64,000 bases of DNA from Aestuariibaculum sp. M13 (GCF_024723255.1 NZ_JANIAC010000001.1:1565548-1629547); one strand, 5' to 3'; shown: positions 35,742-44,466, numbered from the stretch's first letter. Program-made: numbers and translations. Notes: a model not told the origin generated them from the letters alone.

Positions 35742-36821
35742 ATGAGTGTAAAACTTAGAGAAAGAAAGTTAGCTAAAGGGGCTGTAAAATACTATTTAGA
35801 CATTTATGTGAACGGCGAGCGTTCGTATGAGTTTTTAGACGTTAGAATTGAGCCAAACGACACAAAGTCTGCTAAAGCTGAAAAGAAGGACATAGCAAAC
35901 TTAATGAGATCTAACAGAGAGTTGGAACTTCTTACCAAAAATACCAATTACTTACCTAAGCATTTAAAGAATTTAAACTTTTTTGATTTTGCTGAAGATT
36001 ATGTAGAAGACTACCTTAAAAAGGATGTTCGAATGGTAAGTGCAGCATTAAAGCAATTTCAAGCTTATGTAAATAACCCAAAATTAAAGTTGGTTGATGT
36101 AACACCAAATTTAATGATTGGGTTCAAGGATTATTTAAATGATGATGCTGGTTTGTCTGGAGAATCTCCTCATAATTATTTTACTCGATTTAAGAAAATA
36201 TTAAAGCATGCTGAGCTTGAGGGATTGATTAGGGAAAATCCAACTAAGAATATCAAATTTCAAAGAAAAAATGGCAAGGATGAACTTAGAAAACAGGTTT
36301 TAACTTCAGAAGAATTACAGACCTTAGCCAAAACTGAATGTGGTAATCAAGAATTAAAAAAGGCCTTTCTCTTTGCTTGTTATACAGGGTTAGGTTATGC
36401 CGAAATAAAGAACCTTAAATGGTGTAATCTTATAGATAATCGACTATCTACGCGTCGAGAGAAAACAAATTTAAAAGTAGAATTAAAAATTCGTGAAAGC
36501 ATGCTTCAAATATTAGGGGAGAGAGGTTAGAAGGAAGAGTTGATTTTTAATCTTGTTAACGAAAAAGGTAATTCGATTTCAGATAACGGGGTAAATAAAT
36601 GTTTGAAGAATTGGGTTCAAAGAGCTAAAATAGATAAACATATTACATTTTATTGTGCAAGACATACTTTTGCAACTCAGTTGTTACTATATGGGGCAAA
36701 TTTGAAAACCGTAGCAGATGCTTTAGGTCATGCTGATACAAGAAACACAATAAAGTATTTAAATTATATTGATAGCTTAAAGGATGATGCTGTTGATAAT
36801 TTACCAGAAATAGTATTTTAA
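35742..36821 (+). pseudogene. Tyrosine recombinase/integrase split by an in-frame TAG
   Basis: Two open parts in the same frame (35742-36530 and on to 36821) are separated only by TAG at 36528-36530; read through, they give about 359 residues, a normal integrase length. The N-terminal arm-binding part (KLRERKLAKGAVKYYLDIYV) and the SAM-like core-binding domain (about 85-185) are intact. In the catalytic domain the box I region reads CYTGLGYAEIKNLKW, with Gly where Arg is canonical. Box II reads FYCARHTFATQLL (Arg-His present, Tyr at the usual His), and LGH plus the TIKYLNY tyrosine are present. Loss of box I Arg also occurs in active Bacteroidota integrases such as IntDOT, so the stop codon is the main defect. 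Confidence 0.85.
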
Positions 36822-36830
36822 AAAGAATTA

Positions 36831-37751
36831 ATGATAGATTACATTGAGTTATATACATCTAACTTTAATAAATTTAGGTTAGATGGTACAGAGAGAATAA
36901 AAAATCAATTAATTGACTATAAAAATAATTATTCTAGCTTTTATAACGCTTTCAACACAATATTAAAAGAGAATTATGTTAAAGGCCAAGATTCCTTTAT
37001 AAATAAAGAGGAACCATATAGGGGTCTCTATAACCTATTCCAGGATAGGTTTCGATTATTTGAAGCGGAACACAATTTGAAAATTATAGAGCTAGTCATA
37101 TTAGAAAAATACAATAGTTTAAAGATCTCTATTGATTATACATTTGATGAATTTATTTTAGAGTTGGCTAAAGTTGAGGCTTTAAAAGAAAATAATAGGC
37201 TTTTTCATTTGTATTCCACTATTTATAAGTTGATGTATCAAGTTGGGGTTTTTGATGATTTTGAGCTGGTGGAATATAATATGGTTGAGGAAAATGTTCC
37301 CTTGTTTAAAAAATATCACGCTTTAATCTATGGGGTGAAAAGTAAATCTTTATCACTATTAGAAAACAATAGGCAAGAAGAAATCAATTTTAAAATAAAG
37401 AGTAAATTTTTGAAGAGGTTTAAAGAGTCCTATTATGAGTTTACCGGTTATTATATTGACGAAAATAAAACGTCCTATGATGATTTTTGTAAGGTGTTTT
37501 TGAATGATATTGGAACTCATAAATCAGAGATACATTTTCATTGCGACACAAAATTAGCGTCTTTGCTATTGAACAATTTAAACGAAGAAATATTTGATAA
37601 TCTTTCACAGGTAAATATAGCTAAGTCAAAGTTGTTTAAAAGTCAAGGCGGGAAACCTCTTTCACAATCTACTTTATCTAGAACAAAGTTAAATGCGTCA
37701 CATTCAGATCATGATATTGTTGCTTCTACACTTCAGTTTTTAAAACAATAA
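36831..37751 (+). CDS. Hypothetical protein of the integrative element, 306 aa
   Basis: A soluble, mostly helical protein rich in Lys, Asn, Leu and Phe with no signal or membrane segment. The C-terminal part (HFHCDTKLASLLLNNLNEEIF, then SKLFKSQGGKPLSQSTLSRT) looks like a small DNA-contacting or partner-binding domain. Proteins of this size and place, between integrase and excisionase-like gene, are frequent in Bacteroidota elements, but I know no function. It starts 9 bases after the integrase stop, so it is co-transcribed. Confidence 0.65.
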   Translation: MIDYIELYTSNFNKFRLDGTERIKNQLIDYKNNYSSFYNAFNTILKENYVKGQDSFINKEEPYRGLYNLFQDRFRLFEAEHNLKIIELVILEKYNSLKISIDYTFDEFILELAKVEALKENNRLFHLYSTIYKLMYQVGVFDDFELVEYNMVEENVPLFKKYHALIYGVKSKSLSLLENNRQEEINFKIKSKFLKRFKESYYEFTGYYIDENKTSYDDFCKVFLNDIGTHKSEIHFHCDTKLASLLLNNLNEEIFDNLSQVNIAKSKLFKSQGGKPLSQSTLSRTKLNASHSDHDIVASTLQFLKQ

Positions 37752-37897
37752 TTCATCTCAAAAGTTAAAATTCATGCATATATGCATGTGAAATGTATAT
37801 ATGTATTTCTCTTTTTAAAATGTAGTACATATTTGTGCCTGTATACAAACAGGTACTAGATCTAGGCCATAAATCATTAACGAATAAAATCGAATTT

Positions 37898-38194
37898 ATG
37901 GAACATATACAAGATGTCCTACATAGAATTGAAAGAAATCAATTTCTATTCAAAACAGTATTAACCTTTGAAGAAGGTTGTGAATACTGTGGTATTTCAA
38001 AAAGTAAGATGTATAAGCATACGTCTTCAAATAATGTCCCTTATTATAAGCCGGAGGGTAAACTGATCTTTTTTAAACGAGAAGAATTAGATGAGTGGCT
38101 ATTGCGAAATAGGCAATCAACTATGCAAGAGCGTGAACAAGAAGCTGTAAAATATAGCTTGAAGTCAAGAAAGTCTGACCGTCAAAAAAGATAG
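37898..38194 (+). CDS. Excisionase-like helix-turn-helix protein
   Basis: 98 residues from the ATG at 37898; a GTG at 37835 would add 21 residues and is less likely. The core is a MerR/Xis-type winged helix: LTFEEGCEYCGISKSKMYKHTSSNNVPYYKP, then KLIFFKREELDEWLL, as in DNA-bending excisionases and the HTH_17 family. The basic C-terminus (SLKSRKSDRQKR) may add DNA contacts. It probably directs excision with the integrase or regulates the replication genes. It ends 3 bases before the next gene. Confidence 0.8.
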   Translation: MEHIQDVLHRIERNQFLFKTVLTFEEGCEYCGISKSKMYKHTSSNNVPYYKPEGKLIFFKREELDEWLLRNRQSTMQEREQEAVKYSLKSRKSDRQKR

Positions 38195-38197
38195 TTT

Positions 38198-38686
38198 ATG
38201 AAAAAGAAGAAATTAAACCTTCGTATAGAGGAAGAGCTAGTTAATGGATTAGATCAATTAGCTTATCTTGAGAATAAAACAGTATCTGCTGTTGTTAGAG
38301 AAGCGGTTGTTAATCATTTAAGACAACATGAATTAAAGCAGTTGCCTGAACATTATAATCCTTTAGAATTACTTCAATCATTAGGTTTTTCAGAGCTCAT
38401 ATTTTGGGTTTATGAAAAGCGTTTTGAGCCAGCAAATACTGACGAAATGTTTTTATATTGGAATCTTATCGATATAATTGAAGAAATTCAAATTAACCCA
38501 ATTTTTCCAGACACTCTAAAGGCGGAGTTTAGAAAAGTTGGAAGGGAATTAAAGGTTTTAACTGATGAAAGTGATTATATCTTAGATTTTAGTTTTCCGG
38601 AGAGTTTAAATTATAGTGAATTAGCTTACTTCATGTATACTTTGAGGTTTGGAGATTTAGGCGAAGTAGAAATCGCTATAAAATAG
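38198..38686 (+). CDS. Ribbon-helix-helix (CopG-like) protein
   Basis: 162 residues. The N-terminal 50 residues (KKKLNLRIEEELVNGLDQLA and VSAVVREAVVNHLRQH) form a ribbon-helix-helix DNA-binding domain. The C-terminal 110 residues are not recognised. It is likely a copy-number, replication or transcription regulator for the element, judging by its place directly ahead of the DUF3987 gene (6 bases). No toxin partner is seen, so it is not called an antitoxin. Confidence 0.7.
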   Translation: MKKKKLNLRIEEELVNGLDQLAYLENKTVSAVVREAVVNHLRQHELKQLPEHYNPLELLQSLGFSELIFWVYEKRFEPANTDEMFLYWNLIDIIEEIQINPIFPDTLKAEFRKVGRELKVLTDESDYILDFSFPESLNYSELAYFMYTLRFGDLGEVEIAIK

Positions 38687-38692
38687 TTGGCA

Positions 38693-39967
38693 ATGGATTA
38701 TACCAATAAAGATCGGTTAAAAGATAAGCTTGACAGTCTTTTTGAGTGCAGTCCGAAGGTTTTAACAGGGAAATTAGATAAAATAATTTCCCTGTTGCCA
38801 TTGGAATATTCTACGCTTATTGATCAGGCTTTTTTATGCAAAAGGGTTCCTAAGGAATATTTGCTAGGTTCTATTTTGTTTACGGTAAGTACTTCTGTAG
38901 GTTTGACTTTTTACATAGAACAGTTAGGTTATAAAAATTATGGTAATTGTTATTTTACAATAGTTGGAAGCCGTGGTGATGCGAAGTCCGAAGCAATAAA
39001 AATTGCTACAAAGCCCATAAAAAAAATCGACGATCAAGACTACGAAGATTATAATGAGCAGAAAAATTACGGAGAAGAAGATGGTGTAAAAAGAAAACAA
39101 ATACTTGTTCAAAATGCATCGATTGAAGCGGCGCATAAAATCCATTTCGAAAATCCGAATTCAGTCGGTATAGCAATTGATGAAGTTTATGGGCTTGTAG
39201 AAAAAATGTCTAACCCGAACAGTAGGGATGGAATCGCTTGGCGGAATTTTTTTTTAGAAGGTTACACAAATAGCTATATTGATGTTTCAAGGAAAACTAC
39301 TGAAAGCTTTAGAATAAAAGAGTCGTATCCAACACTAATAGGAGGGTTACAGCATCAATTTTTACCTCAATTATTTGCTAATGGAAATTTAGAAAGCGGT
39401 TTTATAGATAGACAGTTTTTTACTTTAAAATTAACTCAAAATTCTACGTTGAGTCAGGCTCAAATTAAAGCGGAAGTTTTAGAAAACTACGAAAAGGCGA
39501 TAAATAATATTCTGGCCTATAAAAGACAAAGTGAAAGACTAGATGAAAGCATAAAGCAGTTTGAAATTAAAGTCTCTAATAGAGCTTCTGAAACCTTGTT
39601 TAATTATGCTCAGACATTAATTAATCGGCAATTAGAAGCAAAGCCGATACTTAAGGAATATATGTCTAAGATGCAGATATCAATTCAAAAGTTATGTGTA
39701 CTTATTTTTATAATGAAGCAGTCGGTTAATTCTACTTTTAAAACCGAATTAACTATAGATGTAGTGGATCTTGCTATAGAATTAAATGAATTTTATTTCT
39801 TAAATTTTCAATCAATTGTTGAAGACAATATTAAAACAAAACCCTTAGAGCCTACATTGGAGCAAATCATTCGAGTTGCTAAAAGGAATAAAGCAAGTCA
39901 AAAGGCCGTGGCAGAGATTACCGGATTACATAAAGGTACGGTTTCAAAAAAGTGGAATAAAAAGTAA
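38693..39967 (+). CDS. DUF3987 helicase-like protein
   Basis: 424 residues from the ATG at 38693; a TTG two codons earlier is a weaker choice. YLLGSILFTVSTSVGLTFYI, the P-loop-like GSRGDAKSEA and AIDEVYGLVEKM (Walker B-like acidic pair) match DUF3987 proteins, predicted primase/helicase-associated ATPases of mobile elements. The C-terminus has a helix-turn-helix (KASQKAVAEITGLHKGTVSKKW). It probably unwinds or loads at the replication origin of the excised element, together with the TOPRIM protein encoded next. Confidence 0.78.
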   Translation: MDYTNKDRLKDKLDSLFECSPKVLTGKLDKIISLLPLEYSTLIDQAFLCKRVPKEYLLGSILFTVSTSVGLTFYIEQLGYKNYGNCYFTIVGSRGDAKSEAIKIATKPIKKIDDQDYEDYNEQKNYGEEDGVKRKQILVQNASIEAAHKIHFENPNSVGIAIDEVYGLVEKMSNPNSRDGIAWRNFFLEGYTNSYIDVSRKTTESFRIKESYPTLIGGLQHQFLPQLFANGNLESGFIDRQFFTLKLTQNSTLSQAQIKAEVLENYEKAINNILAYKRQSERLDESIKQFEIKVSNRASETLFNYAQTLINRQLEAKPILKEYMSKMQISIQKLCVLIFIMKQSVNSTFKTELTIDVVDLAIELNEFYFLNFQSIVEDNIKTKPLEPTLEQIIRVAKRNKASQKAVAEITGLHKGTVSKKWNKK

Positions 39968-39970
39968 TTT

Positions 39971-40069
39971 GTAACTGGCAACTTGAAACTATTTGGTTGC
40001 TCGAGTTTAATGTGTTTTAATTCAGTTGATTACAAGGGTTGCGTGCCAAGGTTGTAAGTTGCCGGTTAC
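39971..40069. repeat. Imperfect inverted repeat between DUF3987 and TOPRIM genes
   Basis: GTAACTGGCAACTT (39971-39984) and AAGTTGCCGGTTAC (40056-40069) pair at 13 of 14 positions with about 71 bases between. The location between two replication genes suggests an origin-like or regulatory structure, but this is inference. Confidence 0.5.
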
Positions 40070-40085
40070 TTAAAAGCAAATAGAA

Positions 40086-41039
40086 ATGTTACAAAAATTA
40101 GAAAATAATTTACAGTTTGAAGTAAAGCGCAATAAAAAGCTCGTGACTCCTTGCTGCAACAGAAGTAATAAGGATGGTAAATTTGCTAATTTTAAAGGTT
40201 TTCCAGAGGTTTATGGTTATTGTCATTCTTGTGGGACTTCAACTTTGCCACCGACACTATATCGAAATGATTTAGGAGCTGAATTTGTATGGAACGAAGA
40301 GCAAGAAAAATTTGTAGAAGCAGATAATAATACCATTTCATGTGTTTTAAACAGTCTTTCCGTTTCTGATGTCAATACTACTGTAGAGAAGATAAATAAA
40401 CAATTTATAGAAAATGACATTGTGCAAATGTTTCTTGAAAACTCAAAAGAAAATAATTTGCTAACATATTTAAGGAATCGATATGGAGATTTGCTAATTG
40501 ATGAAATAAAGTTAAAGTATTTAATAGGAACTAGCAGAAAAGGAGGAACTGTATTTTGGAATATAAATGTTGAAGGGAAGGCTCAAAAGGCTAAAGTAGT
40601 TTATTATACAAATGACGGTAAACGAACTGATTATTTTCAGGTTCCATACAAAAATCAGGATGGATACTATAGTTGCTTGTTTGGAGAACATTTAATTAAA
40701 AAGAGCAAAAATCGAGGTAAAACCTTAGTGTTGGTTGAAAGTGAAAAAACAGCTCTTGTGTGCTCTTTGCATTTACCAGAATATGTTTGGTTGGCATATG
40801 GTGGAATTAATGGGCTAACTACCGATAAACTAAATGTTTTAGTTGGTTATGATGTTATTTTGGTTCCAGATATGAGTAATAATGCTGTCTCGATAATGGA
40901 AAACAAGTTAGATCTAATGAAGGATTTAGGTGTAAAAGTGAAGATATGGGACATGACAAAAGGGAAAACTGATGATCAATTAAAGGAAGAAGGATGGTAT
41001 AATTGCGACCTAGAGGATGTTTTTAGATACTTTAATTAG
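40086..41039 (+). CDS. Zinc-finger/TOPRIM primase-like protein (DUF6371-like)
   Basis: 317 residues. An N-terminal zinc ribbon is formed by CCNRSNKDGKF and YCHSCG (about residues 19-52), as in CHC2-type primase fingers. A linker follows (about 60-200). A TOPRIM-type fold is then suggested by LVLVESEKTALVCS (with the acidic Glu) and DVILVPDMSN (with the Asp pair position). It resembles Bacteroidota element proteins annotated as DUF6371/TOPRIM. It probably primes replication of the excised element. It is the last gene before a 480-bp repeat-rich non-coding stretch. Confidence 0.75.
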   Translation: MLQKLENNLQFEVKRNKKLVTPCCNRSNKDGKFANFKGFPEVYGYCHSCGTSTLPPTLYRNDLGAEFVWNEEQEKFVEADNNTISCVLNSLSVSDVNTTVEKINKQFIENDIVQMFLENSKENNLLTYLRNRYGDLLIDEIKLKYLIGTSRKGGTVFWNINVEGKAQKAKVVYYTNDGKRTDYFQVPYKNQDGYYSCLFGEHLIKKSKNRGKTLVLVESEKTALVCSLHLPEYVWLAYGGINGLTTDKLNVLVGYDVILVPDMSNNAVSIMENKLDLMKDLGVKVKIWDMTKGKTDDQLKEEGWYNCDLEDVFRYFN

Positions 41040-41049
41040 AGTTGTGTTT

Positions 41050-41456
41050 AGCCTAGATATAACAGATTGTTAGGTATGCAGGGGTGCACTGAGATGTACT
41101 ATTGTGTGGTGTTTTTGTGGCATTTTAAGGTGTTTTAGCCTGGATATAATAGATTGTATGGTGCGCAGGGGTGTACAGAGGTGTGCTATTTTGTGGTATT
41201 TCATGAGTGTTTTCATGGTGTAATTGTGGCGTTTTTGTGGTGTTTTAGTGGTATTTTATGTTGTTCAGCCTAGATGTAATGGATTGTTTGGTGTGCAGGG
41301 GTGTACTGAGGTGTGCTATTGTGTGGTGTTTCATGGGGTTTTCATGGTGTAATTGTGACGTTTTGGTTGAAGTGTGGTGTAGTATTGTGTGGTTTTGGTG
41401 GTATTTTATGATTTTTTTAGCATAGATGCAGTGAATGGGTGGTGTGTTGTTCCGTG
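41050..41456. repeat. GT-rich long direct repeats, four imperfect copies
   Basis: A conserved core beginning AGCCTAGATRTAAYRGATTG and running through GCAGGGGTGYAC to GTGCTATT starts at 41050, 41137 and 41277, with a shorter fourth copy at 41419 (AGCATAGATGCAG). Spacings are 87, 140 and 142 bases. Between cores lie further shared blocks (TTTCATG, GTTTTCATGGTGTAATTGTG). The plus strand is strikingly G+T rich and C poor. No open frame is supported. It may be an iteron-like origin, transfer site or structured RNA. It fills most of the 484-bp gap 41040-41523. Confidence 0.75.
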
Positions 41457-41523
41457 TTTAAAGCATAAATTGGAAATGACAAGTAAATAAAGTAACTTCA
41501 TGAAGACAAACTAAACCTAATTA

Positions 41524-42384
41524 ATGAAGACATTTACTGATTTTAAAACTTTTAACAACTACTTTGGAACAGAGCCACCTTTAAATGAGCATATAGATGT
41601 TGGAATTTATGGCGACACGTATATAATGCAATCGGATGAAGTTTGTTTAGATTATCATAGAATATCATTAAAGCAACGTATACATTTCCCTAAAGGACAT
41701 GAATACGAGCATCTAAATGAAGATTCAGTAAGTGCCTTTTTTTACAGTAGCCCAAAGGATGTCAATGCTTGGTATATAGAAAAACGATTTAAAGGATATT
41801 ATATTCAATTTTCAAAAGAAATTATAAGTAAAAACAAACATGTTTTTAAAAGATTGATGGACTTTGGAAAACATGAACCCTTGTTTCTTAATCAAGAAGA
41901 GGAGGAGGAGATTGAAAACGTTTATAAGGCTTTATATAAACATTATATAGATAATCCAGATGAGCAAGAGATTTTATTAGCTTATGCAAACGTTTTATTT
42001 AGTCTTGTAGAGCGTTTTTATAAAAGACATTTGCAAAAAAATGTACAAAACTATAATGCAACCATAGTTGAGTTTCAAACGTTGTTAAATAGTTATTACG
42101 CGAGAGAAAAGGAACATGTAGAACTTCCTACTGTTGCCTATTTTTCGGAAATATTAAATGTAACACCAAACTACTTAGGTGATATTAATAAAAAATACAC
42201 AGGTTTATCTGCTATAGACCATATTCAAGCCTATATTATAGAAGAGGCTAAATTAAAATTACAGAAATCTAATAAACCAATCAAAAAGATTGCCTTGGAA
42301 TTAGGTTTTGAATATCAAACATACTTCACTCGATTCTTCAAGTCAAAAGTAGGAGTCACCCCATCTTCTTATAGAAAACAGTAA
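41524..42384 (+). CDS. AraC family transcriptional regulator (copy 1)
   Basis: 286 residues. The N-terminal part (about 1-175) is a variable sensor half. The AraC domain at about 185-286 has VAYFSEILNVTPNYLGDINK, then IKKIALELGFEYQTYFTRFF and GVTPSSYRK. It is clearly paralogous to the next gene (shared openings MKTFTDFKTFNNYF and MNTFKNFESFNEYI, and VTPNYLGD/LTPNYLGD). It probably controls the redox and hydrolase cargo genes downstream. Cytosolic. Confidence 0.88.
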   Translation: MKTFTDFKTFNNYFGTEPPLNEHIDVGIYGDTYIMQSDEVCLDYHRISLKQRIHFPKGHEYEHLNEDSVSAFFYSSPKDVNAWYIEKRFKGYYIQFSKEIISKNKHVFKRLMDFGKHEPLFLNQEEEEEIENVYKALYKHYIDNPDEQEILLAYANVLFSLVERFYKRHLQKNVQNYNATIVEFQTLLNSYYAREKEHVELPTVAYFSEILNVTPNYLGDINKKYTGLSAIDHIQAYIIEEAKLKLQKSNKPIKKIALELGFEYQTYFTRFFKSKVGVTPSSYRKQ

Positions 42385-42489
42385 TTTGTTTCAAAATACA
42401 AAGTAATTCGTTTTAATATCACCCTATTTCTTATTGCTAACTTTAACGAAGATGACCAAGCTGTTTTATCCCTATTAAAACGTCCTTTA

Positions 42490-43359
42490 ATGAATACATT
42501 TAAGAATTTTGAGTCTTTTAATGAGTACATAGGGTTAGAAAGGCCCATTGATAATAACATTGATGTTGGAGTTTATCCGGATAAAACCAAATTAAAATCT
42601 GAAAGCATTTATATCGATTTTTATAGAGTTTCTTTCAAAACAAACTATATAAACCCGGAGTTACCAGATTATGATCCTGAAAACCCTAAGCCAATAACAG
42701 CTGTTTTTTTTAATAACCCAGGAAGTGCTTATGAATGGGATTTAGACGATAAGTTCGAAGGTTATTATCTACATCTATCTAAGGATTTAATAGATAAGCA
42801 TCGGTATTTATTTCAGAACTATTTGGAATATGGTTATCATGAAGCTTTATTTTTAACAAAGGATGAAGAAACAGAAGTTATCAATCTGTATCAGTTTCTT
42901 ATAAAGCACTACCGAAACAATTTAGAAAACTATAATGTTCTTTTAGCGTCTATAAATCTTATTTTAAATATGGTTGAGTCATACTATAGACGTCAATTTA
43001 AAACAGATGTAAAAGTTTATAGTCCTATAGTTAGTGAATTTCAACAATTATTAAGAGACTATTATCAAGGACCAATAGAGGGTATACCTACGGTTCATTA
43101 TTTTGCTGAAAAAATGCATCTAACTCCTAATTATTTAGGTGATGTTATTAAAACTTATACCCATAAGTCTACAATCGAAACTATTCACGAACATGTTGCC
43201 GAAAGAGCGAAGACCTTACTTAAGGAAAGTACCCTAAGTAATACTGAAATTGCTTTTGAACTAGGTTTTGATTACCCAAACTATTTCGCCAAGTTTTTTA
43301 AAAAACAAACGCAACTAACCCCAAAGCAATTTAGAGCAAAATTTAAGCTTGTAGATTGA
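42490..43359 (+). CDS. AraC family transcriptional regulator (copy 2)
   Basis: 289 residues, a tandem paralogue of the previous gene over its whole length. The AraC domain has VHYFAEKMHLTPNYLGDVIK, LSNTEIAFELGFDYPNYFAKFF and LTPKQFRAKF. Both sensor halves keep NIDVGVY/HIDVGIY and a YYLHLSKDLIDKH/YYIQFSKEIISKN segment, suggesting related ligands. It lies 105 bp after copy 1 and 117 bp before the alpha/beta hydrolase gene, whose promoter box at 43432-43439 is a natural target. Confidence 0.88.
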   Translation: MNTFKNFESFNEYIGLERPIDNNIDVGVYPDKTKLKSESIYIDFYRVSFKTNYINPELPDYDPENPKPITAVFFNNPGSAYEWDLDDKFEGYYLHLSKDLIDKHRYLFQNYLEYGYHEALFLTKDEETEVINLYQFLIKHYRNNLENYNVLLASINLILNMVESYYRRQFKTDVKVYSPIVSEFQQLLRDYYQGPIEGIPTVHYFAEKMHLTPNYLGDVIKTYTHKSTIETIHEHVAERAKTLLKESTLSNTEIAFELGFDYPNYFAKFFKKQTQLTPKQFRAKFKLVD

Positions 43360-43431
43360 TAAATGTTCGGATTCAGTAAAATGTTTCCTTTTTTGAAGTG
43401 AATCTTATCCTGTAAAACTCTAGTTGTCAAG

Positions 43432-43439
43432 TAATTTTG
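43432..43439 (+). promoter_or_regulatory. Minus-7 promoter box of the cargo operon
   Basis: TAATTTTG is an exact TAnnTTTG match, 37 bases before the hydrolase ATG, in the gap behind the AraC pair. No minus-33 TTTG at proper distance is obvious, which would fit an activator-dependent promoter. Confidence 0.45.
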
Positions 43440-43476
43440 TCTTGTAGAATTTTATTAATCATTAAAACTAAATATT

Positions 43477-44418
43477 ATGTCACAACAAAAAATTTCTTAC
43501 AAAAACACAAATAACGGAATTTTAATGTCTGCTTATTTGGATTTACCGAATGATTTCGACGAAAACAAACAATACCCTGCACTTGTAATTACTCACCCAG
43601 GCGGTGGAGTAAAAGAGCAAACAGCAGGTATTTACGGTAGAAAGTTTTCAGAACATGGATTTGTCACTATTGTAACTGATGCTTCATACCAAGGAGAAAG
43701 CGGTGGAGAACCACGTCAGTTAGAGAACCCTTATATAAGAACAGAAGATATAAGTTCTGCTGTAGATTATCTAACAACCTTACCTTATGTTGATAATGAA
43801 AGAATTGGGGCATGGGGTATTTGTGCCGGAGGTGGATATACTGTAAATGCTGCTATTAATGATAAGCGCATTAAGGCTCTTGGAACAGTTAGTGCTGTTA
43901 ATATAGGTCATATGATTAGCAAAGGTTGGTTGGGTGACCAAGATATGAAAGATGCCATGGGGTCTTTACAATTTGGAGCTCAAGCCAGAACTATAGAAGC
44001 TAATGGTGGTGATATTGTTCAAATGCCAATGGCACCATTAAATGAGGATGATACACCTTATACAGATTTAAAAGAAGCTTGGGAATATTACCATACAGAT
44101 AGAGCACAATGTTCAACATCACCTGGTTATGGAACCGCACGTAGCTTAACGCAACTGGTAACATACGATGCATTCAACATGGCCGAAATTTATTTAACAC
44201 AACCATTATTCGTGGTTGCAGGAAGTGTAGCGGAATCAAAATGGATGAGTGATGATTTGATGGAGCGTGCAGCTTCAGAAAACAAACAAATGTACATTGT
44301 TGAAGGAGCAAACCACATGAAGTTATATGATATTCCTCAATATTTAGATGAGGCTGTAGCTCAATTAGCACTTTTCTTTAAAGAGCATTTAGGTGTTGCA
44401 GAACTTGTTGAAGCTTAA
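43477..44418 (+). CDS. Alpha/beta hydrolase, dienelactone-hydrolase/YcjY-like
   Basis: 313 residues. The oxyanion region VITHPGGGVKEQTAG is followed by the nucleophile elbow GWGICAGGGY, where Cys takes the place of the usual Ser as in dienelactone hydrolase and YcjY-type proteins. An Asp and a final His (EGANHMKLYD) can complete the triad. It is cytosolic with unknown substrate, probably an ester, lactone or acyl compound. It is the first gene behind the AraC pair and followed by an internal terminator (44436-44466), so it may be made in larger amounts than the later genes. Confidence 0.85.
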   Translation: MSQQKISYKNTNNGILMSAYLDLPNDFDENKQYPALVITHPGGGVKEQTAGIYGRKFSEHGFVTIVTDASYQGESGGEPRQLENPYIRTEDISSAVDYLTTLPYVDNERIGAWGICAGGGYTVNAAINDKRIKALGTVSAVNIGHMISKGWLGDQDMKDAMGSLQFGAQARTIEANGGDIVQMPMAPLNEDDTPYTDLKEAWEYYHTDRAQCSTSPGYGTARSLTQLVTYDAFNMAEIYLTQPLFVVAGSVAESKWMSDDLMERAASENKQMYIVEGANHMKLYDIPQYLDEAVAQLALFFKEHLGVAELVEA

Positions 44419-44435
44419 TACAGATTTAATTATAT

Positions 44436-44466
44436 AAGCCAAAGTATCAATATGCTTTGGCTTTTT
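44436..44466 (+). terminator. Terminator-like hairpin inside the cargo operon
   Basis: AAGCCAAAG (44436-44444) pairs perfectly with CTTTGGCTT (44455-44463) and is followed by further T residues. It ends only about 11 bases before the next start, leaving no room for a separate promoter, so partial read-through is likely. Confidence 0.8.

Noticed and set aside
36379-36423. Missing box I arginine taken as proof that the integrase is dead
   Set aside because: Active Bacteroidota integrases such as IntDOT also lack this Arg, so only the stop codon is used as evidence of inactivation.
36540-36821. Second half of the integrase as an independent gene
   Set aside because: It is in the same frame as the first half, starts with TTG, and contains only the C-terminal catalytic boxes; one broken integrase explains both parts.
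38198-38686. Ribbon-helix-helix protein as an antitoxin
   Set aside because: The partner gene downstream is the DUF3987 helicase-like protein, not a toxin; RHH proteins also serve as plasmid-type regulators.
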